A DNA stretch of 64,000 bases, taken from Clostridium tunisiense TJ (GTDB taxonomy: Bacteria > Bacillota > Clostridia > Clostridiales > Clostridiaceae). Numbering within the stretch: position 1 is the stretch's first letter; each line of letters begins with the position of its first letter. A program made the position numbers and the translations under genes. Of the stretch, positions 1 through 8,277 are shown piece after piece. The notes under the pieces were generated by a model. It worked only from the letters and a program-made list of their open reading frames with translations. It did not search any database and was not told the DNA's origin. The stretch spans positions 1 through 64,000 of the forward strand of contig NZ_AMQH01000015.1 of the NCBI RefSeq assembly GCF_000300195.1, in the 5' to 3' direction.

Positions 1-58
1 GGTGTAAGCATGGTAACATGTTTAGCTGACTAATACTAATAAGTCGAGGGCTTGACCT
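1..58 (+). rRNA. 23S ribosomal RNA, 3' end (partial)
   Basis: The first bases match the conserved 3' end of bacterial 23S rRNA, including GCTGACTAATACTAAT and GTCGAGGGCTTGACC. Only the tail of the gene is in the window. The exact 3' end is approximate. No 5S rRNA follows before the next gene, so 5S must lie elsewhere or upstream in this operon. Confidence 0.93.
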
Positions 59-104
59 AAGACAAATTTCACTGTGCAATTTTGAAAGAATAATACATAT
101 AAAT

Positions 105-138
105 AAAAACACTAAGTATTTACTTAGTGTTTTTTTAT
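105..138 (+). terminator. Rho-independent terminator of the rRNA operon
   Basis: The stem AAACACTAAGTA pairs with TACTTAGTGTTT across a 2-base centre and is followed by a run of T. It lies about 45 bases after the 23S end, which fits the end of an rrn operon. Confidence 0.85.
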
Positions 139-398
139 TTTTACTAAAACATATAATGGTATAGACTAAGAGGGAATATTAAAAGCTTAAGTTATAATAA
201 ACCATTAAAGAAGAGTAATATTGAGGAATTATAAACTATTTATTTTCTTAAATTAATAGTTAAGCATAAGATACAAATGTTATTGAAATAAAAAACAAGT
301 CATTATTTCTTGAAAAAGTGTGGAAATAAAAAAGCATATAGGGTGCTCACTTTCTATAATCTCTCATATAATAAAATAACAATATGTGGAGGTTTAAA

Positions 399-947
399 AT
401 GTATAAAAATGCTTTTAATAATTTATATTGGGGATTTTTCTTTACTATGCTAGACTTTAGAATAAATCATTTTGACATATTACCAGATATAATTGGATAT
501 ATATTATTTTTTATAGGGCTTGGAACACTTGCCTTAAGCAGCGAGTATTTTAGAAGGGCTAAAATTTTAACTATACCAATGATAGTTTTATCCATTCCAG
601 CAATTTATGAAAGAAAAATAGCAATCAATAGTGTAAATTTAGGATCTATATTAGGTTTTAACTTACTAATAGGCATTGCTTCCTTGGTAATAAGCATAAT
701 CCTTGTATATGATATTTTTCAGGGGATTAGGGAATTATCTCTTCAGCGAGGAGCACAAGAAATAAGTTTTGAAGCAGAAGATAGATGGGTGCAATTTATT
801 TGGTTACAAGTAGCGGTAATTGGTGCTTTTATAGTGATTTTTATTCCATTTATAAATTTGATTTATGTTATAACAATATTTGTTGCAGCTATAATTTTAA
901 CCATAAATATATTAAAACTAATGAAAAAGTGTGGAGATTTCCTATAG
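399..947 (+). CDS. Membrane protein of unknown function
   Basis: This 182-residue protein is very hydrophobic, with about four to five membrane segments: two in the first 75 residues, one near residue 90, and two in the last 50. I do not recognise the family. The start at 399 is chosen because GGAGG lies at 388-392 with normal spacing; an in-frame ATG at 384 has no such site. It is a single gene behind the rRNA terminator, followed by empty DNA. Its product should sit in the cytoplasmic membrane; no catalytic motif is visible. Confidence 0.7.
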   Translation: MYKNAFNNLYWGFFFTMLDFRINHFDILPDIIGYILFFIGLGTLALSSEYFRRAKILTIPMIVLSIPAIYERKIAINSVNLGSILGFNLLIGIASLVISIILVYDIFQGIRELSLQRGAQEISFEAEDRWVQFIWLQVAVIGAFIVIFIPFINLIYVITIFVAAIILTINILKLMKKCGDFL

Positions 948-1300
948 GAGTTTATAGGGTGTAAGCTGAGAAATTATTATAATATATTTAATTTAAAGAA
1001 AAAAATAAGAATTTTAATAGATAAGGATTTTTATTTTAACTAATATAGGGTACTACAATGAAAAGCTAGCAAGTTTCAATTCTTGCTAGCTTTTTTATAT
1101 GTAATAAGTGTAGCTTAAGTCAAGTAGCAGAGGATATTATTATAAAATAAATGAACAAGCATATAAAAATATGGAATGAGATTAAGGAAAATTTATAAAA
1201 TGTTTATAAAAAATAATAGTAGTGGAATAACTATAAGAAAAACAAAGAATAATAAATCTATTTAGTAACTACTAATTACTTACTATAAGGATGTGAAACT
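948..1300. other. Intergenic region, terminator only
   Basis: Apart from the terminator at 1061-1097 I see no gene, RNA motif or repeat here. The part after the terminator is AT-rich and presumably carries the promoter of the HD-domain gene. Confidence 0.5.
1061..1097 (+). terminator. Rho-independent terminator
   Basis: AAAGCTAGCAAG (1062-1073) pairs with CTTGCTAGCTTT (1082-1093) across an 8-base loop and is followed by T residues. It lies about 115 bases after the preceding membrane protein gene. Confidence 0.85.
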
Positions 1301-1966
1301 ATGCCATTAATTACTTATGAGGATATTAAGAATAATGAAGAATTTAGGACTTACATTGAAATGGGTGACAAACATCTTGGGGTGATAGGTTATACAAAAC
1401 ATGATTTTGCTCATGTTGGAAAAGTAGCAGATACAGCTGGAGAAATATTAAAAGAACTCGGATATAGTGATCGAGAGGTAGAGCTTGGTAAAATTGCAGG
1501 ATATATTCATGACATTGGAAATATGGTAAATAGGGACGAACATGCACAGACAGGAGCTTGTCTTAGTTTTAATGTTTTAAAGACTTTAGGTATGGAGCCT
1601 AAAGAAATAGCTCTAGTAGTGGCTGCAATAGGAAATCATGATGAAGGAACAGGAAATCCTATCAACCCTATTTCTGCTGCACTTATTCTAGGAGATAAAG
1701 CTGATGTAAGAAGGTCTAGAGTAAGAAATAATGACTTTTCCACCTTTGACATTCATGATAGGGTTAATTATGCAGTAGAAAAGGCAGTTGTAAGAGTAGA
1801 TGGAGAGGAAAGAACTGTACAATTGGACCTAGTAATTGATCCAACTATATGCTCCATTATGGAGTATTTCGAGATATTTATAAATCGCATGATTTTATGC
1901 AGAAAGGCAGCAGAATTCCTTTATAGTGAATTTCAATTAACTATAAATGGAGCAAAAATCTTATAG
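1301..1966 (+). CDS. HD-domain phosphohydrolase
   Basis: A 221-residue soluble protein with an HD metal-dependent phosphohydrolase domain. A conserved-looking histidine in HDFAHV near residue 34, the HDIGN doublet at H70-D71, and GNHDEG near residue 113 are the likely metal ligands. The family cleaves phosphate esters or nucleotides; the substrate cannot be told from sequence. The C-terminal 50 residues carry no recognised domain. The gene stands alone, with about 330 bases of empty DNA before it and 240 after it. Confidence 0.82.
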   Translation: MPLITYEDIKNNEEFRTYIEMGDKHLGVIGYTKHDFAHVGKVADTAGEILKELGYSDREVELGKIAGYIHDIGNMVNRDEHAQTGACLSFNVLKTLGMEPKEIALVVAAIGNHDEGTGNPINPISAALILGDKADVRRSRVRNNDFSTFDIHDRVNYAVEKAVVRVDGEERTVQLDLVIDPTICSIMEYFEIFINRMILCRKAAEFLYSEFQLTINGAKIL

Positions 1967-2204
1967 GAATACAGAGATTTAGTTATTAACATAAATAATT
2001 AACAAAATATGACTTGGAAGGATTTAAGTGATTCATTTAGATTTTATATTACTGAAATTAAAAGATATTAAAGAACTAAGTAGTAGGGGTGATTTGAAAC
2101 TTTAAGTTAAATATAACATAAGAAAGGTACTTTATATTTTAAAATTGTAAAAAGTAGCATAATCGAAAGTATAAAAGCTAAAAATAAATTGAGGTGATAT
2201 TAAA

Positions 2205-2654
2205 ATGGAAACAAATATGGATATAAAAAGTACTAATAAGTTTTTAAGAGGAATTCATATGGGTGGAGCCACTTTTAAGGATTATTTAGATAAGGCAGAG
2301 GACACGGAGCTAAGAGAAGAGCTTGTTCATATTATAGAATCCTTTAAAACTCATGAGGAAGCGATAACAAATAGAATAGAACACCTAGATGGAAATGCTG
2401 TTGATACACTTGGAGTTATGGGAACAATGGCAGAGTTCTTTGAGAAAATAAAGCTTATCCCTGTAAATACTGATTTAGAGGTTTGTGAAAGAGCTATTAA
2501 AGCTATGGAAATGGGGATATATCAAGGTGAAAAGTTTATTGAAGAAAATAATAACTTAGATCATAGCATTATGAAAGAAGTTAAGGCTGTTGTCAAAGAC
2601 TATGATAATCATTTAAGACGTATAGAGAAGATTATGAATAAATATAAGCAATAG
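2205..2654 (+). CDS. Ferritin-like four-helix protein, PA2169/DUF2383 type
   Basis: A 149-residue, strongly helical and charged protein. Its layout resembles the PA2169 (DUF2383) family of ferritin-like four-helix bundles: a helix starting MDIKSTNKFLRGIHMG, an E-rich second helix with HEEAI, and a C-terminal helix with DNHLRRIEK. Function in this family is unknown; some members are linked to stress. GAGGTGAT about 7 bases before the ATG supports the start. It lies 47 bases upstream of the deacetylase gene and may be cotranscribed with it. Confidence 0.6.
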   Translation: METNMDIKSTNKFLRGIHMGGATFKDYLDKAEDTELREELVHIIESFKTHEEAITNRIEHLDGNAVDTLGVMGTMAEFFEKIKLIPVNTDLEVCERAIKAMEMGIYQGEKFIEENNNLDHSIMKEVKAVVKDYDNHLRRIEKIMNKYKQ

Positions 2655-2701
2655 CTAAATTCTAATGCTATCCTATCATTGATAAGGAGCTGAAGGATAA
2701 T

Positions 2702-3544
2702 ATGAGTTTACTTAAGATGAAATTCACTAAAAAAAAATCATTGCGGTTGATGAAGATAGTAACACGTAGTTTAGCAATACTGATTGGAATAACTAGCTGT
2801 ATAAGCTACCCAGCAATGGCTATGGAAGAAAAATATTATAGCTCTTTAAATTTTACAGAATTACAAGAAAAGGATTATAATTTTAAAAAGGAAGCTATAT
2901 ATAGGGTAGCAACAGAAGAGAAGAAAATATCTTTAACTTTTGATGTAAATTGGGCAGATGAGGAGCAGCTTTATAAGATTTTAGATATTTTAGATAAGCA
3001 TAACGTGAAAGCTACATTTTTCATAATGGGAAGGTGGATCGTTTATCCCGATAATGAGAATGTAGATAAGTTAAAAGAAATTCATAAAAGAGGTCATGAA
3101 ATAGGAAATCATAGTTACAGTCATGCTGACTTTAAAAATATTAATGAACAAAAAATGATTAAAGAAATAAAGGATGCTGAAAAAATAATAGAAGATACTA
3201 TTGGAGTTAAGACAGAACTATTTAGATTTCCAAGCGGACATTATAATGAAAATGGAGTAAGAGTAGCTAATTCACTAGGGTATAGACCTATACAATGGGA
3301 TGTAGATAGTATAGATTGGAAACAACTAGGGCTAGACAGAGAATATAATAGAGTAATAAAAAATGTAAAGCCAGGATCTATATTGCTATTTCATAATAAC
3401 GGTAAATATACTCCAGAAAATTTAGAAAGGCTTATTCCTGAAATTCAAAGTAAGGGTTATGAATTTGTAACAGTAGATCAGTTATTATATAAAGATGGAT
3501 TTTATATTGATAGCGAAGGTGTACAAAGATTAAAGAAGGAATAA
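2702..3544 (+). CDS. Polysaccharide deacetylase (NodB domain), PdaB-like
   Basis: A 280-residue protein with a basic N terminus and one hydrophobic signal/anchor segment (about 19-40), then a NodB homology domain (about 75-265). Motif 1 is TFDVNW (D81), motif 2 HEIGNHSYSH (H137 and H141 are the likely metal ligands), motif 3 RFPSGHYNE, and a late motif LLFHNN. The usual TFDD doublet has lost its second Asp, as in spore-associated PdaB-like members, so true deacetylase activity is uncertain. It should act outside the membrane on peptidoglycan or another cell-wall glycan, perhaps in sporulation. Confidence 0.8.
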   Translation: MSLLKMKFTKKKSLRLMKIVTRSLAILIGITSCISYPAMAMEEKYYSSLNFTELQEKDYNFKKEAIYRVATEEKKISLTFDVNWADEEQLYKILDILDKHNVKATFFIMGRWIVYPDNENVDKLKEIHKRGHEIGNHSYSHADFKNINEQKMIKEIKDAEKIIEDTIGVKTELFRFPSGHYNENGVRVANSLGYRPIQWDVDSIDWKQLGLDREYNRVIKNVKPGSILLFHNNGKYTPENLERLIPEIQSKGYEFVTVDQLLYKDGFYIDSEGVQRLKKE

Positions 3545-3609
3545 AAGATAAAAATTTTTATGAAGGTTAAAAGATAAGTGATCCAAGTAAAATAGGTTTG
3601 AATTATTGT

Positions 3610-3645
3610 AGAACTAATAGCAATATTATTAGTTCTATTTTTTAT
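3610..3645 (+). terminator. Rho-independent terminator
   Basis: AGAACTAAT pairs with ATTAGTTCT, followed by ATTTTTTAT. It lies about 65 bases after the deacetylase stop codon and ends that unit before the CcdA-TlpA gene. Confidence 0.8.
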
Positions 3646-3696
3646 GTATTAAAAGTAATATTTACTTTTTTAGTGCTTAGTATTAGATAAAAATAT

Positions 3697-3743
3697 AAAG
3701 TTACTTTATTTTAAAAAGTGACTTTATAAAGTGAAGTAACTTT
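3697..3743. promoter_or_regulatory. Inverted repeat before the CcdA-TlpA gene, possible operator
   Basis: AAAGTTACTT at 3697-3706 is mirrored by AAGTAACTTT at 3734-3743, with further GTGACTTTATAAAGTG between them. It lies about 40 bases before the start of the thiol-redox gene. No T run follows, so it is not a terminator. A redox-responsive regulator such as the downstream HxlR protein could bind here; that is inference. Confidence 0.45.
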
Positions 3744-3783
3744 GATATACTATAATTAAAACAATTACAAAGGAGGTTATTTA

Positions 3784-5103
3784 GTGGAGTTTTCAAAGTT
3801 GTTATTAGTTTTTGTAGAGGGATTGCTATCCTTCTTATCACCTTGCATAGTACCAATTTTACCAGTGTATATTAGCATTCTTTCCAATAGCTCTGAAATG
3901 GACTTTGAAGGGAAAAAGTTAAGCTTTGTAAGAACATCGTTGTTTAAAAATACTGTTTTATTTATTTTAGGGATTTCATCAACCTTTTTCATTTTAGGTG
4001 CATCAATTAATGCACTAAGTCAATTTTTCTTGTCAAATAAAGAAGATATTATAAGGATTGGTGGTATTATAATAATCCTTATGGGGCTTTTTTATATGGG
4101 GTATTTGAATATTCCTTTTCTACAAAGGGAAAAAAGATTTAGTATGAATACTAACAACATGAATCCAGTTACAGCATATGTTTTAGGACTTACCTTTAGT
4201 TTTGGTTGGACACCTTGCGTAGGACCGATGCTTGCATCTGTACTTATTATGGCATCAGGAGCTAAAAGTGCGCTAGCAGGGAACTTAATGATATTGGTAT
4301 ATGCCCTAGGATTCACTATGCCCTTTATAATTTTTGCAGCATTTTATAAAACTATGATTAAATATTTAAATAAGATTAAGAAATATATGAATGAAATTAA
4401 GAAAGTAGGAGGAGTTATTTTAATAATTTCAGGGATTATCATGGTTTTAGGGGGAGCAGATAAGGTTCGAGGGTACATGTATGAAATGTTTTCAAATCCT
4501 TCAAAGGTAGTAGAAAATCAGGCTCAAGTTGATGAATCTCAAAGTACTAGTGAAGAAGGTAAAGAAAATGCTCAAAATAGTAATGAAGATAAGAATTCGT
4601 CTATAAACACAGAAAACAGTACACAAGATATAAGTGAAGAAGGTAAAGTGAGTGATGAGGAAGTAAAAGATCCCTTGATTGCTCCAGATTTTAAATTGAA
4701 AGATCAGTATGGGAATACTCATAGTTTGAGTGACTATAAAGGAAAAGTTATATTTTTAAACTTTTGGGCAACTTGGTGTCCTCCATGCCGTGAGGAGATG
4801 CCTAATATAGAGGAGATTTATAAAAAGTATAATAATAATAAAGACGAGATTGTAATTCTTGGTGTAGCTATGCCTAATATTGGTAGAGAAGGCTCTGTAG
4901 CTAGTATAAAGAAGTTTTTAAAAGAAGAAGGATATTCTTTCCCAGTAGTTTTTGATGAGGACGGCAAACTTAGTAGTGATTATTTTATTAATGCATTTCC
5001 TACTACTTATATTATTGGAAAAGACGGTAGAATAGTTAATTATATACCTGGAGCTATGGATAAGGACGTTATGGAGGCAGTAATTAAAGAAGGGTTACAA
5101 TAA
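3784..5103 (+). CDS. CcdA-thioredoxin (TlpA-like) fusion protein
   Basis: A 439-residue fusion. Residues 1-225 form a six-helix CcdA/DsbD-type membrane domain with redox cysteines C21 (LSPCIVP) and C145 (WTPCVGP). A Glu/Ser/Asn-rich linker (about 240-300) leads to a TlpA/AhpC-type thioredoxin domain with WCPPC (C332, C335). The membrane part likely passes electrons from cytoplasmic thioredoxin to the extracytoplasmic domain, which reduces protein thiols or peroxide. The start is GTG, with AGGAGG just upstream. The fusion removes the need for a separate partner. The adjacent HxlR gene suggests redox-linked control. Confidence 0.9.
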   Translation: MEFSKLLLVFVEGLLSFLSPCIVPILPVYISILSNSSEMDFEGKKLSFVRTSLFKNTVLFILGISSTFFILGASINALSQFFLSNKEDIIRIGGIIIILMGLFYMGYLNIPFLQREKRFSMNTNNMNPVTAYVLGLTFSFGWTPCVGPMLASVLIMASGAKSALAGNLMILVYALGFTMPFIIFAAFYKTMIKYLNKIKKYMNEIKKVGGVILIISGIIMVLGGADKVRGYMYEMFSNPSKVVENQAQVDESQSTSEEGKENAQNSNEDKNSSINTENSTQDISEEGKVSDEEVKDPLIAPDFKLKDQYGNTHSLSDYKGKVIFLNFWATWCPPCREEMPNIEEIYKKYNNNKDEIVILGVAMPNIGREGSVASIKKFLKEEGYSFPVVFDEDGKLSSDYFINAFPTTYIIGKDGRIVNYIPGAMDKDVMEAVIKEGLQ

Positions 5104-5175
5104 TAGTTTAATTCTGTATAGAAAGTGTGGAATTTAGCTTATAATTAATCAAGGGGAAAAGTATCAACTAATAAG

Positions 5176-5202
5176 CTAATTAAATATTATTTATTTAATT
5201 AG
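5176..5202. promoter_or_regulatory. Inverted repeat before the HxlR gene, possible operator
   Basis: CTAATTAAATA (5176-5186) and TATTTAATTAG (5192-5202) are perfect 11-base arms around a 5-base centre, about 55 bases before the HxlR start. There is no T run. HxlR-type regulators bind palindromes in their own promoters, so this could be the autoregulatory site, but the arms are nearly all A/T. Confidence 0.4.
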
Positions 5203-5256
5203 TTACTTATATGTGTAGCCTAAGAAAATAATTAGTATTACAGGAGATGGTTTAAT

Positions 5257-5673
5257 ATGAAGGGAAACTATGACTTTAAGTGCAATCTGGCAAAGACTTT
5301 AAATATTGTAGAAGATAAGTGGACCTTATTGGTTTTGCATAGAGTTTCAAATGGGAAAAGCACCTTTAAGGAGCTACAAGAAGCACTTACACCTATACCC
5401 ACGAATATATTATCTAAAAGATTGAAAACCCTTGAAGAAAATGGAATTATAAAATCTGAACTATATACTGAGCATCCACCTAGGTATGAGTATATACTTA
5501 CAGAAAAGGGGCACGATTTCAGACATGTATTTAATTCTATAATAATTTGGTCAAATAAGTATATAAATGGTTGTGATAAAAATGTGAAGCATGAGAAGTG
5601 TGAAGCAGATGTTGAAGTTAAGTATTATTGTAAGAATTGCAATGAGTTTGTTGATGATATAGTAGTAAAGTAG
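5257..5673 (+). CDS. HxlR-family transcriptional regulator
   Basis: A 138-residue winged-helix protein. The HxlR signature is clear: an N-terminal Cys (C9), EDKWTLLVLHRV, FKELQEAL, ILSKRLKTLEENGII, and a wing PPRYEYILTEKG. Several HxlR proteins sense electrophiles or disulfide stress through the conserved Cys. The C terminus has further cysteines (GCDKN, EKCEA, YYCKNCNE) that resemble a small metal or redox motif and are not part of the core family. It lies downstream of the CcdA-TlpA gene, so it probably links that gene to thiol redox state. GGAG precedes the ATG. Confidence 0.88.
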   Translation: MKGNYDFKCNLAKTLNIVEDKWTLLVLHRVSNGKSTFKELQEALTPIPTNILSKRLKTLEENGIIKSELYTEHPPRYEYILTEKGHDFRHVFNSIIIWSNKYINGCDKNVKHEKCEADVEVKYYCKNCNEFVDDIVVK

Positions 5674-5983
5674 GAAAGCTATAAAATTTACAGGGGGTTA
5701 ACAGGATTCAATTAGTGGTAGTGATTATTTCACATTTGATAGTGTTTAGAAAATAAAGACTCTACACATACTATGAAAGAACATGAAATACTATTATAGT
5801 AAGGTTAGTATAAATTCATGATAAAGTATAGATAAGTTAAAATAATAGACAAAAATTGTCCTTGATTAATACATTTTAAATATACTATTAATAAGAAACA
5901 CATTGACACTAGTAAAATATACAAATATAATGAAAGTGAAAATCATATTCAATTACATTGTAAAGGTAAGGGTGAAATATATT
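5674..5983. other. Intergenic region, no feature found
   Basis: About 310 bases of AT-rich DNA between the HxlR gene and the MORN protein. I see no convincing hairpin with a T run, RNA motif or small ORF with a good ribosome binding site. Confidence 0.5.
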
Positions 5984-6433
5984 ATGGAGATAAAGAAATT
6001 TGGAATAAATAAGGCTGAGGGAATTAAGATTAATGTTAAACAAACTGAACATATCCATGGTGGCAAGTACGTCGGAGAAAAATTAAATGGAAAAGCCCAT
6101 GGAGAAGGAACTTATTTTTATGAGGATGGAAGCAAATATGTAGGACAGTGGAAAGATGACATGATGGACGGAGATGGAATCTTTACATGGAATAGTGGAG
6201 AAAAGTATATTGGCTCATGGAGTAAAGATTTAAAGCATGGATACGGAACATATACTTGGCCAGATGGAGAAAGTTATACTGGGCAATGGAAAGAGGATTT
6301 AAAACATGGAGATGGAATATATATTTGGTCTGATGGTGGTAAGTATATAGGTCAGTATACGGATGATGTTGAAGCAGGTCATGGAATTTATATTGAACCT
6401 AATGGGCAAGTGAAATATTTTCCAGAAGACTAA
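5984..6433 (+). CDS. MORN-repeat protein
   Basis: A 149-residue protein made almost wholly of five MORN repeats (about residues 25-145) of the form YxGxWKxxxxHGxGxYxWxDG. An N-terminal 25 residues lead in. MORN repeats form an elongated beta hairpin stack and usually mediate protein or lipid contact; there is no enzyme domain. The start at 5984 is chosen over an upstream in-frame TTG at 5903 because a purine-rich AAGGTAAGGG lies just before it and the repeats begin soon after. It is a lone gene; its partner is unknown. Confidence 0.85.
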   Translation: MEIKKFGINKAEGIKINVKQTEHIHGGKYVGEKLNGKAHGEGTYFYEDGSKYVGQWKDDMMDGDGIFTWNSGEKYIGSWSKDLKHGYGTYTWPDGESYTGQWKEDLKHGDGIYIWSDGGKYIGQYTDDVEAGHGIYIEPNGQVKYFPED

Positions 6434-6562
6434 AATAAATTAAACATTATCTAAGTATATTTATAGATGTAGGAGTAACTTTAATTGCAGTTTAAATGCT
6501 ATGAGAATTATGAAAGTTGATTAAATAATTACTAATATGGATATTCCTAAGAAATAAGTAGA

Positions 6563-6603
6563 ATGAAGACTAGAATTGCTTTTTATAATTCTAGTCTTCA
6601 TTT
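6563..6603. terminator. Bidirectional terminator between convergent genes
   Basis: TGAAGACTAGAATT (6564-6577) and AATTCTAGTCTTCA (6587-6600) form a perfect 14-bp stem with a 9-base loop. It separates the MORN gene from the leftward three-gene operon ending at 6610 and can serve both. Confidence 0.8.
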
Positions 6604-6609
6604 ACTATT

Positions 6610-7041
6610 TTACTTCTTATCTTTATCGTCTTTATCTTTATTTTTTTTGTTTTTATCCTCAGAATTATCAGTGTAAGAATCTTTATATTTTATATTTTTA
6701 CTAATTAAATCATCTGGTACATCGTCAAAATTTGGCGTTAGTAACCTATTGTAACTATATGCTAGTGCTACGGTAGTAGCTTTTCTTATTTTTAACTCAA
6801 CTTCATCAATTCCTCTTGATCTTATAAAAATAATAAGTACATCTTCTTTATCAGTAGCCTTTACATTGATAAATCCCTTATCACTAAGGTAATAAAGTGC
6901 CGATACAACCTCACATCTTCCATCCTTAGGTAGTATATACTCTTGCTTTTCGATATCTTTATAATTACAAATGCAAAATTGGTATTCATAAAGCTCTAAT
7001 AGCAATTGAAGCCTAATTAACTCTTTTTCAATTTGAAGCAT
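6610..7041 (-). CDS. Unknown protein, paralogue of the operon's first gene
   Basis: A 143-residue protein I cannot assign. It shares a pattern with the 7420-7785 product: an N-terminal basic/leucine-rich helix (LIRLQLLLELYEYQF), then YILPKDGRCEVVSALYYL and a helix-rich centre. Its C-terminal 25 residues are almost all Lys, Asp, Asn and Glu, a disordered charged tail absent from the other copy. It is the last gene of the operon, 11 bases after the beta flower gene. GGTAGGT upstream is an acceptable ribosome binding site. Confidence 0.65.
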   Translation of the reverse strand: MLQIEKELIRLQLLLELYEYQFCICNYKDIEKQEYILPKDGRCEVVSALYYLSDKGFINVKATDKEDVLIIFIRSRGIDEVELKIRKATTVALAYSYNRLLTPNFDDVPDDLISKNIKYKDSYTDNSEDKNKKNKDKDDKDKK

Positions 7042-7052
7042 AGTACTAATAC

Positions 7053-7436
7053 CTACCGTTGATTAAGCCACTGATTGAAGGAGAGTGAAGACCATTCTCC
7101 TATTGGATCAGGAGCGTATCCAGGAGAAAGAGGAATATCATCAATTATTGGAGCTACTGGAGGAATAGGGGGTCTGATATCTATTGGGGCGTCAATAGGA
7201 TCTAGAATACCAATTACAGGCCCGTCAGTGCTCCAAGCAACAACTTTTCCATCTCTATCAAGTAAATTAGTACCACGAAGCTCGCCAATCCATCTCCTGG
7301 TTTTTACTGACCAAACATAGTCATTAAAAATATAAGCTACCCATTGCAAATTTACATTAAATACATGCGCGTGATCTACTAGCCAACCGACAAAAGTAGC
7401 ATTTTTGTCATATAAAGGATCAATTACTAGGTTCAT
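7053..7436 (-). CDS. 4-fold beta flower domain protein
   Basis: A 127-residue protein whose first 75 residues are short repeated units of the form VGWLVD-x-HVFN, VAYIFNDYVWS, IGELRGTNLLDRDG and VAWSTDG. This matches the 4-fold beta flower domain, a small repeat fold of unknown function. The remaining 50 residues are rich in Pro and Ile (PPIPPVAP) and end with an aromatic WSSLSFNQWL. It overlaps the upstream gene by 17 bases and has GGAGGT before its ATG, so it is translated with its two neighbours. No signal peptide is visible. Confidence 0.7.
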   Translation of the reverse strand: MNLVIDPLYDKNATFVGWLVDHAHVFNVNLQWVAYIFNDYVWSVKTRRWIGELRGTNLLDRDGKVVAWSTDGPVIGILDPIDAPIDIRPPIPPVAPIIDDIPLSPGYAPDPIGEWSSLSFNQWLNQR

Positions 7437-7785
7437 TAGCTACACCTCCATTAACTTCATTATTTTTAACAACTGGTTTCAACAAGTTATCTGACAAAGA
7501 CGAGATTACTAGTTGACCAGCCTGAGTAAGATAATCTTCTACCTCTTCCATTCCAAGTCCTAAAATATAAGCAGAAACAGTTTTATCCTTTTCAATATTA
7601 AAGAAAATCCACTTTCTATAGTAAATATAGTAAAGTGCAGCAATTATTTCTTTTCTACAATCCTCTGGAACTAGATAATCAATACTTATGCAAACTTCAT
7701 AACCATAGGTGAAAAAATCTCTATATAATTGAAATAGTAAACTGTATCTAAGAAGCCTACGCTCTTCTAATATTAGTAAATTCAT
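7420..7785 (-). CDS. Unknown protein, first gene of the beta flower operon
   Basis: A 121-residue protein of unknown family, related to the 6610-7041 product. Shared features are the leucine-rich first helix, YLVPEDCRKEIIAALYYIYY against YILPKDGRCEVVSALYYL, a KD-containing turn, and a following E-rich helix. GAGGTG precedes its ATG. The two related proteins flanking a beta flower protein suggest a three-part complex. The upstream 470 bases hold no other gene, so the operon promoter must lie there. Confidence 0.65.
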   Translation of the reverse strand: MNLLILEERRLLRYSLLFQLYRDFFTYGYEVCISIDYLVPEDCRKEIIAALYYIYYRKWIFFNIEKDKTVSAYILGLGMEEVEDYLTQAGQLVISSLSDNLLKPVVKNNEVNGGVANEPSN

Positions 7786-8277
7786 AAAACACCTCAGTAA
7801 CCACTGTGTTTATATATAATATGTATATATTTTAATTTTGATTGTGTGAAAATTATAAAGTAAAAAATATGGATTCAACAAAAATGTGAATAATTATTTG
7901 TGAAAAAGTGTGACATGAAAATGTAAAACTGTACTTTCAGAAAGTGAAGATAGATTTAAATTTAAAATATTCATACAAAATTAAGGACAAACTATGGAAT
8001 TAACTTTAAAAATTGGTATAATGGAATAGTAATTAATAAAACAATTTAATTCTAAGCTTAATTAGCTTTAAAAAAAAATAAAAATGCAATTAGTTTACTA
8101 CAAGAAATATAATTCAGTTGCTAAAAATAATCGAAATAACATGTCAAATATACTAATATACTTGTATGCTATCTAAATTAGTTTGTTTTTAAAAGTTTAT
8201 GTAATAAAGTAAGTAATCTTGCAAAATTATAGATAAAAACTACTATGTATTAAAAAACTATGATAGGAGTTAAAACT
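7786..8277. other. Divergent intergenic region
   Basis: About 490 bases of very AT-rich DNA between the leftward beta flower operon and the rightward agr region. It must hold both promoters. I see no strong palindrome, riboswitch or small ORF with a good ribosome binding site. Confidence 0.45.

Noticed and set aside
7075..7320. Plus-strand frame across the beta flower gene
   Set aside because: Antisense to a supported gene, and its Gly/Ser/Ile-rich product reflects the Pro-rich tail read backwards.
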